Below are positions 9,308 to 17,657 of a stretch of 64,000 nt of DNA, in pieces. The stretch's first letter is position 1; every line of letters begins with the position of its first letter. Source of the DNA: CBDBCK01 sp965203345 (lineage in GTDB: Bacteria > Chloroflexota > Dehalococcoidia > Lucifugimonadales > Lucifugimonadaceae); contig CBDBCK010000028.1 of the NCBI GenBank assembly GCA_965203345.1, positions 868,001 to 932,000 of the forward strand, read 5' to 3'. The position numbers and the translations under genes are program-made. The notes under the pieces were generated by a model, which was not told the DNA's origin, made no database searches, and saw nothing but the letters and a program-made list of their open reading frames with translations.

Positions 9308-9853
9308 CTATTCTTTGGCGCTTTTTGCAGGCTTCACTATGCACAGCGCTTCATCTACTTTTAGGAATCCCCCTTGTGTCTGTACCTCGTGAATGGCTTC
9401 TGGCACTGCAGGTATCAAGGTTTCCGTCCCCGAAGATTCGTTGTAAGCGGCATATACATCATTGCTTCCTGTTTCTATTATCTCTTTTATTGTTCCTATA
9501 AAGCGTTCTTCCGAATTTATAACCCGCAAACCTATTAGCTCATAGTGGTAAAAGTGACCTGGTGGAAGGGAAGGAAGGTGGCGTACATTCATCTCTACGA
9601 TATTACCGCGTAGGGTATCTGCGGCTTCAACGTCGCGGATGCCTTCAAGCCTTACAACTATGCTTCCCCGTGGACCTTGGCGAACTTGTCTCACCGAGAA
9701 CGTGTGACCTTTGATTGACAACGCCGTACCTGCAGATATCCTGGACGGGTCTCCGGAGAGGAGCGAGACTGCTATCTCACCTTTAAGTCCGATAGACCTG
9801 ATTACCTTGCCTATCGGGACGCTCGCCGACTTGGGGGTTTGATCGGAGCGCAA
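9308..9853 (-). CDS. rimM: Ribosome maturation factor RimM
   Basis: 16S rRNA processing factor that binds ribosomal protein S19 during 30S maturation. The N-terminal RimM beta-barrel is recognisable from IGKVIRSIGLKGEIAV, and the C-terminal PRC-like barrel from the LPPGHFYHYELIGLRV block. Start appears to be TTG 18 bases after the khpA stop, in a canonical rpsP-khpA-rimM order; the usual following genes trmD and rplS are absent and yebC takes their place. 181 residues is normal. Confidence 0.92.
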   Translation of the reverse strand: MRSDQTPKSASVPIGKVIRSIGLKGEIAVSLLSGDPSRISAGTALSIKGHTFSVRQVRQGPRGSIVVRLEGIRDVEAADTLRGNIVEMNVRHLPSLPPGHFYHYELIGLRVINSEERFIGTIKEIIETGSNDVYAAYNESSGTETLIPAVPEAIHEVQTQGGFLKVDEALCIVKPAKSAKE

Positions 9854-9870
9854 TGTGAAGTTGACGGTGG

Positions 9871-10275
9871 TTACTTTATCTCAAGGATAGCGCGTGTATG
9901 GGCTTTTACTGAAGCTGCTCTGAGTATATCCCGTAAAGCCTCCGCGACCTTTCCTCCTCTACCTATAACCTTGCCCTTGTCTTCCTCAGCTACAGTCAGA
10001 CTGAATATCACCTGCTTGTTCTCAATTCTTGTCTCAACCGTTACGCTGTCCGGCTTACTCGCAAGAACTTTGGCTACAAACTCCACCATGTCGTGCATCA
10101 CATCGTAAGCCGACTTCTTTTCTTCTTCCAACTCTTGATCTTGATCATCTAACTCTTGATCTTGATCATCCAACTCTTGATCTTGATCATCCAACTCTTG
10201 ATCTTGATCATCCAATTCTTGATCATCTTGATCATCCAACTCTTGATCTTGTATCTGTTCAATTTCTTGATTCAC
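9871..10275 (-). CDS. khpA: KH-domain RNA-binding protein KhpA with acidic repeat extension
   Basis: Small KH protein (YlqC/KhpA) that in other bacteria binds RNA, often with KhpB. The KH domain fills the C-terminal 80 residues: DVMHDMVEFVAKVLASKPDSV, then the GxxG-type loop VIGRGGKVAEALRDILR. Start is GTG at 10275, overlapping the rpsP stop as GTGA, which implies translational coupling. The N-terminal 45 residues are almost entirely D, Q, E and L in a heptad-like DDQDQEL repeat encoded by 21-base tandem units; typical KhpA proteins have only a few residues here. The extension is probably disordered or a short acidic helix. Confidence 0.9.
   Translation of the reverse strand: MNQEIEQIQDQELDDQDDQELDDQDQELDDQDQELDDQDQELDDQDQELEEEKKSAYDVMHDMVEFVAKVLASKPDSVTVETRIENKQVIFSLTVAEEDKGKVIGRGGKVAEALRDILRAASVKAHTRAILEIK
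10131..10250. repeat. 21-bp tandem repeat encoding DDQDQEL units
   Basis: About five and a half tandem copies of a 21-base unit, roughly CAACTCTTGATCTTGATCATC on the plus strand, inside khpA. Each unit contains TGATCA. One internal unit is shortened and rearranged, but the repeat length stays a multiple of three overall so the khpA frame is kept. Near identity of copies suggests recent slippage expansion. Confidence 0.9.
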
Positions 10276-10532
10276 CCTTTCTTCACCGCCTTTTCTGCAA
10301 TGTCGTGGTTTTTCAAAATCCGCCACACGGTCTCTGAAGGTTGCGCTCCCTTGCTCAGCCAGTACCGTGCTCTATCCTCTGAAATATTGCTCTCCGTGGG
10401 ATCCGAAAGCGGGTCATAAGTACCTATAATCTCAATGAACTTGCCGTTCCGTGCTTCCTTTTGGTCGGTCACTACGATCCGATAAAAAGGTCTTCCTTTA
10501 GACCCTATTCGCCTCAGTCTGATTCTTACCAT
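10272..10532 (-). CDS. rpsP: 30S ribosomal protein S16
   Basis: Small ribosomal subunit protein that stabilises 16S rRNA. MVRIRLRRIGSKGRPFYRIV is the family's N-terminus and fixes the ATG at 10532; an in-frame ATG 13 codons upstream would add residues that other S16 proteins lack. GGAG lies 13 bases before the chosen start. The stop overlaps the khpA GTG. First gene of the rpsP-khpA-rimM-yebC run. 86 residues is normal. Confidence 0.96.
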   Translation of the reverse strand: MVRIRLRRIGSKGRPFYRIVVTDQKEARNGKFIEIIGTYDPLSDPTESNISEDRARYWLSKGAQPSETVWRILKNHDIAEKAVKKG

Positions 10533-10597
10533 GCCGGGTTGTTTTCTCCGTTCCCTTATTGAATACCGCATATATATCGCGGCTTTCGCTTAAACTA

Positions 10598-10609
10598 TAG
10601 TCTAGACTA
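10598..10609. promoter_or_regulatory. 12-bp perfect palindrome upstream of rpsP and moaDE
   Basis: TAGTCTAGACTA is a perfect 12-base palindrome in the 213-base gap between the divergent rpsP and moaD-moaE genes, about 66 bases before the rpsP ATG. Position suits an operator or part of a promoter, but no regulator can be named. Could also be chance. Confidence 0.25.
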
Positions 10610-10784
10610 ATTTTAGCGTATTAGTGCGTGAGGATAAACACCGTGTTGCACGACTCCCGAAGTTTAAGCGGGAATGAGCAAACCAAACCGAACGGGCAAC
10701 TCGTCATAATGAGCAGTATCTGTTTTGCTTACTGTTTGACCCGAGTGGAGGCAAGTGTGTAATGTGTAGACGACTCTTTTCCCG

Positions 10785-11456
10785 ATGTTGATAAAGGTTC
10801 TTTTGTTTGCATCCATCAGAGAAGAAGCTGGACGCTCTTCGCTGTCTTTGTCAATCGATTCTGGATGCTCAGTCTCAGAGGTGTTGGAGCTGGTTCAGAA
10901 AGAGACGGGTGCGCGACTAGACAAGAACAGACGTTATGCTGTAGCCGTAAATAACGAGTACACAGACGGTTCGCGTCTTCTTTCTGACGGAGATGAAATA
11001 GCGATAATCCCCCCTGTAAGCGGTGGTTGCGTATTGTCTACAGTCAATATATCGGCGGATCCTCTTGTGCCACAGGAATACTTGAAGACGATTTCAGGGA
11101 CTGAATACGGCGCAGTTGTAACTTTTATGGGAGTTACACGCTCAAACAACGCGGGACGGAACGTCCATTTTTTGGAGTATGAGGCTTATAAGCCTATGGC
11201 TGAGGCGAAGATTGCGGAACTAATAGAGGAAATGGCGGCGCGCTGGAACATTGGCAAGGTAGCGGTAGGCCATCGCATAGGGAGAGTTATGCCCGGCGAA
11301 GTCAGCATGGTGCTTGTGGTAGGAGCTCCACACAGGCGTGACGCGTTTGAGGCAGCTTCTTACTTTGTAGACAGACTTAAGCAAGTGGTTCCTATCTGGA
11401 AAAAGGAGCATTTCGAAGACGGTTCCGTTTGGGTTGCCGATAACACGGGTGGCTGA
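10785..11456 (+). CDS. MoaD-MoaE fusion, molybdopterin synthase
   Basis: Both subunits of molybdopterin synthase in one chain, converting cyclic pyranopterin monophosphate to molybdopterin. Residues 1-81 are the ubiquitin-like MoaD half ending PPVSGG (G80-G81), the glycine pair that must become a C-terminal thiocarboxylate. Residues 82-223 are MoaE, with VGHRIGRV near 161 and the catalytic-type lysines K206/K207 in PIWKKEHFEDG. Fusions are known (for example mycobacterial MoaX) and are thought to need cleavage after the GG. The whole protein also ends in GG. A purL relic begins ten bases after its stop codon. Confidence 0.92.
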   Translation: MLIKVLLFASIREEAGRSSLSLSIDSGCSVSEVLELVQKETGARLDKNRRYAVAVNNEYTDGSRLLSDGDEIAIIPPVSGGCVLSTVNISADPLVPQEYLKTISGTEYGAVVTFMGVTRSNNAGRNVHFLEYEAYKPMAEAKIAELIEEMAARWNIGKVAVGHRIGRVMPGEVSMVLVVGAPHRRDAFEAASYFVDRLKQVVPIWKKEHFEDGSVWVADNTGG

Positions 11457-11463
11457 CCAGCGC

Positions 11464-11705
11464 GGGAAAACAGCTTTGAGAAAGCGACGGGGCGGGACTT
11501 CTCGGTAACTTCTCAACTGCCTTTGCTGCCCTAATGGAGATGTGATTGAACGGAAAGCTATAAGAATTTCGTAATATAAAGCTGGTAATTTATACTATAA
11601 AATCATACTCTGCAGTTATAAATTTTGATAATCAGATTGTTGTTTTCTAATATATACATATCCTAATTCAGGATAGATTTATAAAGTCAATCTGTAATCT
11701 AGTAT
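11464..11705 (+). repeat. Diverged duplicate of purL tail plus downstream DNA (copy A)
   Basis: About 240 bases that align, in opposite orientation, with 34702-34943. The match covers the purL tail and about 170 bases of AT-rich downstream DNA, including a shared hairpin TATCCT-AATTC-AGGATA. By eye the non-coding part is roughly 80 percent identical. A second shorter match follows at 11718-11772 against 34400-34452, including 15 identical bases (11736-11750 and 34418-34432). Confidence 0.88.
11466..11534 (+). pseudogene. Relic of the purL 3' end (last 22 codons)
   Basis: Reading from 11466, the translation ENSFEKATGRDFSVTSQLPL followed by LP and a TAA stop matches the last 22 residues of the PurL encoded at 34873-37122 with a single change (R for Q). 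Eight of 69 bases differ, six of them synonymous and one a TAA/TAG stop swap. There is no start codon or upstream purL sequence: homology begins just after the moaD-moaE stop. It is a 3' fragment, not a gene. Confidence 0.9.
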
Positions 11706-11988
11706 GCCTACTATGTCTAGGATATTGCTGCCCACCACCAAACCACTGGTCTGGCTACCTACTGCCTCAAACCACACAGAATAATAAATAAGTAGGGAAG
11801 GGAAGTTATTCTCTATTATCTTATTATAGAATTTTGCCAAATATGACAAAACGCCAAGATGACTACTATGTTCTCCTGCTGCCAGAGAGATAAGCCTCAC
11901 CGTCTTCCAATAATCAGTGCGACGTTTTTGAGACTATTGATACCCCATAATTACGGTGTGTAGTTTTTTGCGATGAGGCTGTGTGACG
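11535..11988. other. Gene-free stretch: duplicated purL downstream DNA, then unassigned
   Basis: No gene is supportable. The first 170 bases and a block at 11718-11772 are homologous to DNA downstream of purL. The remainder to 11988 is AT-rich and shows no coding pattern, no tRNA-like fold and no clear terminator for the converging moaD-moaE and ABC permease genes. Confidence 0.6.
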
Positions 11989-13368
11989 TTACTCTCTGCG
12001 TAGAGCATCAACTGGCTGAAGACGGGACGCTCTAAACGCGGGATATGTGCCGAACAAAAGGCCTACAGCCAGGGCAACGCCTACGGCGAGCAGGGCTATA
12101 TCTGCCGTGACCATGAAAGGAGGTAAAGGTGAACCCTGTTCGCCTTGTGGAGCGTTATTAAAGAACGCTATGGCCACTGTACCGAGCCCTATCCCTGCGG
12201 CAAGTCCTAATATTCCTCCTATTCCGGTAATAGTCGTAGCCTCAAACACAAACTGGAACAGGATGTGCCCACTCTTTGCCCCGAGAGCACGCCTCAATCC
12301 AATCTCCCTGGTACGTTCGGTAACCGTAACAAGCATGGTGTTCATAACGCCTATACCGCCCACTGTGAGTGATATAGCCGCTACTGCCCCAAGAAACAGC
12401 TGTAGAGACGCTATAGCATTGTTTAGAGATTCAAGCAACTCTTCGTTTGTATCTGTCTGAAAGTCTTCTAGTCCGTTTTCTCCGAACTGTATTCTGAAGA
12501 AAGACTGTAACTGTTGCACCGCTTCACCTATTATATCGTCTTCCCGAGCATTTACTATGACACTCTCGGATATCCTTATTTCTCCGTCCGCTACTATATC
12601 TTCCGAGCTGCCAAATAGAGAGACGCCAGTTGTAATGGGAAGCAGGACGCTGCGATCGGTGCCAGTAAACTGGTCTCCGTCTATTACTCCTATGACTGTG
12701 AAGTGTTTTCCGTCAACGGCTATAGTCGCACCCAGCGGACTACGTTGCCCAAACAGATCGGTTGCTATAACCTGCCCTAAAACAGCTGATTGAGAGCGGT
12801 TCCTTATCTCCACTGATGAGAAAAAATTGCCCTGGAGTAAGTCGTAGTTGAAAATATCTATGTAACTTTCAGTTACTCCCGATACTTGTACCCGGAAGCT
12901 GGTTTGGTTGTCAGGGATGAATATATTGCGATCCGGTGATCCCCTTAAAGAAGAGGAAAAGACGGTCTGCCCACCTGAATCTTGTTGCGGTATCGTTTCA
13001 CCGCCTATGACCCAGACTACGCCCCCGCCAGAGGATGTTACAGTTACATTATCAAAAGCGTCACCGAACTCCCATTCCTGTAAGGCGTATACATCGCTGA
13101 GTGTAAAGTAACTCTTTTCTCGGGTAGTACCGGTTGCCGGATCAAAAACTGTATCACCGCCACCCGTGGACGTCTGCCTAACGTAGATGAGCGTGACACC
13201 GAAGGAGCTTATATCGGTTTCTATAGATCCCTGTATGCTTCTTCCCAGCCCAACCAACCCGACCACCGCGGCTATACCTATTATCACGCCCAGAAGGGTT
13301 AAGCTACTCCGTAGCTTGCTATTCTTGATGGAGGATAAAGCAGTTACTAGAAGCTTTAGAGGGTTCAA
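11989..13368 (-). CDS. MacB/FtsX-like ABC transporter permease
   Basis: Inner-membrane permease of the MacB/LolCE type. A first membrane helix at about residues 20-45 is followed by a large extracytoplasmic MacB_PCD-like domain to about residue 310, then three C-terminal helices within an FtsX domain containing the TERTREIGLRRALGAK coupling motif. 459 residues is a little longer than most relatives. TTG start two bases after the ATPase stop. Third gene of an adaptor-ATPase-permease operon, so probably part of a mechanotransmission-type tripartite exporter; substrate unknown. Confidence 0.9.
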   Translation of the reverse strand: MNPLKLLVTALSSIKNSKLRSSLTLLGVIIGIAAVVGLVGLGRSIQGSIETDISSFGVTLIYVRQTSTGGGDTVFDPATGTTREKSYFTLSDVYALQEWEFGDAFDNVTVTSSGGGVVWVIGGETIPQQDSGGQTVFSSSLRGSPDRNIFIPDNQTSFRVQVSGVTESYIDIFNYDLLQGNFFSSVEIRNRSQSAVLGQVIATDLFGQRSPLGATIAVDGKHFTVIGVIDGDQFTGTDRSVLLPITTGVSLFGSSEDIVADGEIRISESVIVNAREDDIIGEAVQQLQSFFRIQFGENGLEDFQTDTNEELLESLNNAIASLQLFLGAVAAISLTVGGIGVMNTMLVTVTERTREIGLRRALGAKSGHILFQFVFEATTITGIGGILGLAAGIGLGTVAIAFFNNAPQGEQGSPLPPFMVTADIALLAVGVALAVGLLFGTYPAFRASRLQPVDALRRE

Positions 13369-13370
13369 GC

Positions 13371-14090
13371 CTAACCTCCGACCTGCGAGTACTGCGTAGA
13401 GTCGATACGATCGGAAACGATTTCCTCAGATACAATCTTGCCGTCTGTCATACGCACTATGCGATTGTGGTGTTTCGCTATTTCGTCTTCATGAGTAACG
13501 GTAAGCAGGGCTATTTTCTGTTCGGCGTTGAGCTTCTGTAGAATACCCATGACCGCGGTGGAGGATTGAGTGTCCAGATTACCTGTGGGTTCGTCAGACA
13601 GGAGTATTTTAGGGGACTTTATAATCGCTCTGGCTATGCCAGCGCGCTGTTGTTGGCCTCCTGACAGCTCTAACGGTTTATTGTTAGCTTTATCTCCTAT
13701 CCCCATTCGGTCCAAACTTGCCTGAGCGCGTTCTTTGCTCTGTTTTTGTCTGATGTAGAAAAGTGAGAGTGCTACGTTTTCCAGAACAGAAATGTCGGGA
13801 AGAAGGTTATACGACTGGAAGATGAATCCGACCTTTTCGCCCCGAATCTGGGACAATTTACCGTCGTTCACCTTACTTACGTCATCCCCGTCTATAATGT
13901 ATTTACCGGAGGTAGGAACGTCCAGGCAACCGACAATGTTCAGCAGAGTTGACTTACCACATCCGGATGGTCCCATAATCGCTACCATCTCCCCCGGTTC
14001 TACCTGCAGATCTATCCCTTTGAGGGCACGGAACTTGTATTTGCCGGTTTGGTATACCTTTTCAACGTTTTCCATATCTATGATGGGCAT
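13371..14090 (-). CDS. MacB/LolD-like ABC transporter ATP-binding protein
   Basis: ATPase partner of the downstream FtsX-type permease. Walker A GPSGCGKST near residue 40, Q-loop FQSYNLLPDISVLENV, signature LSGGQQQRAGIARA and Walker B ILLSDEPTGNLD are all intact, and the GNLD ending is typical of LolD/MacB ATPases. 239 residues is normal. Sits between the adaptor lipoprotein (16-base gap) and the permease (2-base gap), so expressed as one operon. Confidence 0.94.
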   Translation of the reverse strand: MPIIDMENVEKVYQTGKYKFRALKGIDLQVEPGEMVAIMGPSGCGKSTLLNIVGCLDVPTSGKYIIDGDDVSKVNDGKLSQIRGEKVGFIFQSYNLLPDISVLENVALSLFYIRQKQSKERAQASLDRMGIGDKANNKPLELSGGQQQRAGIARAIIKSPKILLSDEPTGNLDTQSSTAVMGILQKLNAEQKIALLTVTHEDEIAKHHNRIVRMTDGKIVSEEIVSDRIDSTQYSQVGG

Positions 14091-14106
14091 TATAGTGTTC
14101 TCAATC

Positions 14107-15504
14107 TTACTGTGAAGATTCAGTTGGTGCTCCGCCGGGGCCTCTTGGACTAAACTGCTGCTGCTCTTCTAGTGCGGCGAGCGCCGGTAATACGATATTG
14201 TCCCCTTCACTAAGGCCGCTTTCTACTATGACCAGAGTTCCATCGGAATCGCCTAGAGTTATAGAGCGCTGCTCTAGAGTGTCTTCATTTACGCGTACAT
14301 TCACAAACGGGGCATTCAGGGTTCCCAGGATAGCTGTTGCCGGAACCAGAAGGACGTCCGAGTAGCTAGCGGCAAGCACCCGCGCCGACGCGTTAAGACC
14401 TGCCCTTATAAGCAGATCATCCGGCGGGGTTATGACTACCGTCGCCTCAAATATCGTACCGGTTATCGATTCTATTTTATCAACCACTCCTTCAATACGG
14501 CGATCAGAAAAAGCGTTAATGGTAACCAAAGCCTGAGCACCTTCTACAATCGAACTTATATCCAGTTCCGCCACGTTTCCGCTCATCTCAACTATTTCCT
14601 GGTTTTCTATGTCAATGGACCCTGAATCTCCTCCCGTAGAATCGTCCCCTTCTTCTATGGTGACACTCTTTACCAGCCCGTTAGTGCTGGCTATCAGTTC
14701 GGTTTCGCCAAGGTCCGATATAGCTCTGTCAAGAGACGTGCGGGCAACTCTGATCAAAGTTTCCTGTTGTGAATATTCGCTTTGACTTTGGGAGTAAGCT
14801 GTCCAGGAATCTTCGATCTCTTCCATGATGCACAGGTGATCAACCATTGCTTCCTCTTCCTCGCATATTAGCTCAATCTGCCCCGGGAACAGCTCACGCC
14901 ATGCCCGCACTACGGCTTCGTTAAGCCTGGTTTCGGGATTGTCTTGTTCATACCCGGCGCGGTTATATCTCCCTCCGTATGCTGCCTCAAGGTCTACGCC
15001 CCAACGCTCAAATAACGTCGCTGGAGAAAGTAGTAGTTCGTCTTCCTCTGGTTTAGATCCTGTCCAGCGCGATATAGTATCCTGATATTCCTCTTCGGTG
15101 TTTTCACGGATGTAACCGGTGGAGTCCATTATGTCAGGGTCTAGCCTCTCCTCGGCATTCGCCAGTGCTACTGCCAGTTCGTCCAGTTGGGCTTCTTTCT
15201 CCGCTATGTCCGAATTAGTCAGGCGCGCCAGCACTTGTCCTTCTACTACGGAGTCTCCTTCTGCCACTTCTACACTTCCAACGGTTCCCGCGACCAGGAA
15301 ACTCTCCTTGGTACTTTCCGGGAAAATTATCCGCCCACTGAAAGAGACTGACTTCTCAAGATCGCCTCTTGTAACTTGAACTGTTATCTCTTGCATCACG
15401 TCTTCATCTCCACCCTGACCACAAGCAACTATACTCAATCCTATGAGAGGCAACAGGGCTACAACGGCTACCACTTTAATGTAAGAAATCACTCTTTTGA
15501 ACAC
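14107..15504 (-). CDS. Efflux adaptor (HlyD/MFP family) lipoprotein
   Basis: Membrane-fusion type adaptor, first gene of the ABC operon. GTG start; the signal segment ends in a lipobox, LSIVAC, near residue 28, so the mature protein is probably lipid-anchored. A biotinyl-lipoyl-like half motif (VEGQVLARL) near residue 85 is followed by a long helical insert rich in Glu and Tyr to about residue 265, then the second lipoyl half and beta-barrel domains. The helical insert contains two cysteines in ELICEEEEAMVDHLCIMEE, unusual for the hairpin of MFP proteins. Confidence 0.87.
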   Translation of the reverse strand: MFKRVISYIKVVAVVALLPLIGLSIVACGQGGDEDVMQEITVQVTRGDLEKSVSFSGRIIFPESTKESFLVAGTVGSVEVAEGDSVVEGQVLARLTNSDIAEKEAQLDELAVALANAEERLDPDIMDSTGYIRENTEEEYQDTISRWTGSKPEEDELLLSPATLFERWGVDLEAAYGGRYNRAGYEQDNPETRLNEAVVRAWRELFPGQIELICEEEEAMVDHLCIMEEIEDSWTAYSQSQSEYSQQETLIRVARTSLDRAISDLGETELIASTNGLVKSVTIEEGDDSTGGDSGSIDIENQEIVEMSGNVAELDISSIVEGAQALVTINAFSDRRIEGVVDKIESITGTIFEATVVITPPDDLLIRAGLNASARVLAASYSDVLLVPATAILGTLNAPFVNVRVNEDTLEQRSITLGDSDGTLVIVESGLSEGDNIVLPALAALEEQQQFSPRGPGGAPTESSQ

Positions 15505-15644
15505 AGGCTTTTACCTCACTATCTTACGTCAATCATTCTGCCTACTTCATACTACCAGAAATTTCGCCGTTTAACTCTAACCTGACCTATAAAATATTAG
15601 CGGGAAACCACCGGTCTGATTCAAGTGCGTTCTGGAGCATCAAT

Positions 15645-17501
15645 TTGGTAATAAACGGTAAGCCTGGCCGCCAGCCGAACTTTATTTGCAAGGCTATAAG
15701 CGTTTTTTGCTTTGCAGCCGGGCTTCTTCTTATGATTCTTGTATCGGCTTGTACCTCTAACGTCCCAAAGACCCCCGTCCCGGATGATTCCAGTGCAGAC
15801 TCGGCCAGGTCTCGGGCAGCCTTGCAGGGACTGACGCTTATAAGCGAGATACAAGGTTCGGTTCCTGCTCCAGATCCGAATTTTCCTACCCCTTATCCAA
15901 GTGCTGGAGACGTTTTAGACAATTCACCTTTGTTAGATCGTTCCGTTTCAGTTGAAGCTGTGGTAATCGGGTGGGATGATAAGGCTGGACAGTCTAATTC
16001 AGGCAGGGTCTACCACAACGACCGCGGGATATTTATCCAGGAAGAGCCGGAAGATGAAGACGGAGACCCCTCCACCTCGGAGGGTGTGTTTGTCCAGTTC
16101 TCAAAACGTAGCAACGAAGTCAAAGACTATTCACCAGGGACGGTTGTGCGGGTAACCGGTAAAGTAGTAGAGCATTTTGAGTTGACTGCTATAGCCGATG
16201 CAGAGATAAAGATAGTAGGAAAGGGAGAGCTTCCCGCTCCCACTGTGATAGCCGTAGACAAAGCTTCTCGAAATTACTATGAATCTCTGGAAGGGATGCG
16301 GGTTTTCCTGGATATCTCTACCGCTGTGTCTGGAGGTACTAATCGTTTCGGGGAGTTGTACGTAGCCCCGGGTGAAGTCTCGGAGGTATCGTTGAGGGGA
16401 GCAAGTCCGGGAGGATTGCTTGCCCTTGCGGAAGACGCTGGATCAGGTAACCCGCTTCTGCCGCGACGCCCTGAATCGCCTTCCGGTACGCTTGTACGCG
16501 CCGATATATACGACCGGATAGAGGGCGTTGATGGTCCACTGGCCTACTCGTTTGATCGCTACAAGATACTGGTTCAAAACGGATTGAACGACTTCGATCC
16601 CCTCTTTATACGACCTTCCGGGGTTGCTTCTTCCTCTGATCAGGCAGCTTTACCCAATGCAACTGCAGACGAGGTACGGATAGCATCCTTCAACGTCGGT
16701 AACTTCTTTTCAGCGGGCGTTAATCACGACGGGGCGAAAGTAGGACTCTCTGAGTACGAGCATAAGAAAAAAGGTCTTGCTCATGCCGTGTCCGAGTTGC
16801 TGGGATCACCGGAAATAGTGGCTATTCAAGAGGCGGAAAATATAGTGGTTCTGCAAGACCTGGCGGATGAGATAGGGGGATATAGAGCATTTCTTGAGGA
16901 GGGTAACGACAATAGAGGGATAGACGTGGGCTTTCTCGTCTCGCGGCGATTTGCAGACGCTTCCGTGCGCCAATATGGCAAGACCGCCCCCGACAATACG
17001 GGTGAAGATTGCGGCGACTTGTCCGGTGTCTTGTTTGACCGTCCTCCTTTAGTCTTAAGCGCGAACGTCAAAGGTGTACCTCTTTCGGTTATAAACGTTC
17101 ATTTTTCTTCGCGAGGAGCTCCAGACGCCTGCCGAATAGCACAAGCCAGCTTTGTGGCAGACCTGGCAAATTTACTTCGAAAAGATGGCGAAGAGGTGAT
17201 AGCCATAGGGGATTTTAATGCTTTTGAGGATGAAAGGGCGATTCGCCTTATAGAATCAGAGGCTTCGCTTGTCAATCTCTGGAAATTTGCGCCTGAAGGT
17301 GAGAGGTACAGCTACTCTTATTTAGGAGAATTTCAAACATTAGATCACGTATTGGCAAGCGAAACTTTATTGACTTTCATGTATTATTTCAAGTATCCTC
17401 ATATATCCACCCACTATTACGATAGATATCCAGATAGTCTTGACGGATATGCCAAGTCTGACCATGACCCGCCTGTCTTGACGTTGAACCTGAGTCCTTG
17501 A
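15645..17501 (+). CDS. Secreted endonuclease/exonuclease/phosphatase-family lipoprotein, NucH/ExeM-like
   Basis: Probable extracytoplasmic nuclease. TTG start with GGAG nine bases upstream; hydrophobic segment and lipobox LVSAC near residue 36 predict a lipoprotein. Residues about 60-190 resemble the OB-fold domain found in ExeM/YhcR nucleases (RGIFIQEE, GTVVRVTGKV). From about residue 345 comes the EEP catalytic domain: IASFNVGNFF, VAIQEAEN, VINVHFSSRG, AIGDFNAFEDE, LDHVLAS and the final SDHDPPVL, which carry the metal and catalytic Glu, Asp, Asn and His residues. Likely scavenges extracellular DNA for phosphate or nucleosides (inference). Confidence 0.88.
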   Translation: MVINGKPGRQPNFICKAISVFCFAAGLLLMILVSACTSNVPKTPVPDDSSADSARSRAALQGLTLISEIQGSVPAPDPNFPTPYPSAGDVLDNSPLLDRSVSVEAVVIGWDDKAGQSNSGRVYHNDRGIFIQEEPEDEDGDPSTSEGVFVQFSKRSNEVKDYSPGTVVRVTGKVVEHFELTAIADAEIKIVGKGELPAPTVIAVDKASRNYYESLEGMRVFLDISTAVSGGTNRFGELYVAPGEVSEVSLRGASPGGLLALAEDAGSGNPLLPRRPESPSGTLVRADIYDRIEGVDGPLAYSFDRYKILVQNGLNDFDPLFIRPSGVASSSDQAALPNATADEVRIASFNVGNFFSAGVNHDGAKVGLSEYEHKKKGLAHAVSELLGSPEIVAIQEAENIVVLQDLADEIGGYRAFLEEGNDNRGIDVGFLVSRRFADASVRQYGKTAPDNTGEDCGDLSGVLFDRPPLVLSANVKGVPLSVINVHFSSRGAPDACRIAQASFVADLANLLRKDGEEVIAIGDFNAFEDERAIRLIESEASLVNLWKFAPEGERYSYSYLGEFQTLDHVLASETLLTFMYYFKYPHISTHYYDRYPDSLDGYAKSDHDPPVLTLNLSP

Positions 17502-17657
17502 GACCCCGTTGACGCTTTCGTTTTATGAAGGGTTTTTGATTCATGTTTGCCTGATTCTCGCTATTGGTCCAGACGGCATGAAGCAAGGCATCAGAGGTTG
17601 ATCTCGCCACTGATAACTGACTGCTGAAAACCTTGATACAACAGATAAGATGTTTGG

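Noticed and set aside
10131..10250. CRISPR-like short tandem repeat
   Set aside because: Units are 21 bases with no spacers, keep the khpA frame and encode a heptapeptide.
9256..10419. Plus-strand frames opposite rimM, khpA and rpsP
   Set aside because: They are mirror images of real genes; the Leu/Ile/Asp repeats only reflect the khpA tandem array.
11464..11705. Insertion sequence explaining the purL-tail duplication
   Set aside because: No transposase, no terminal inverted repeats and no target duplication are visible at either copy.
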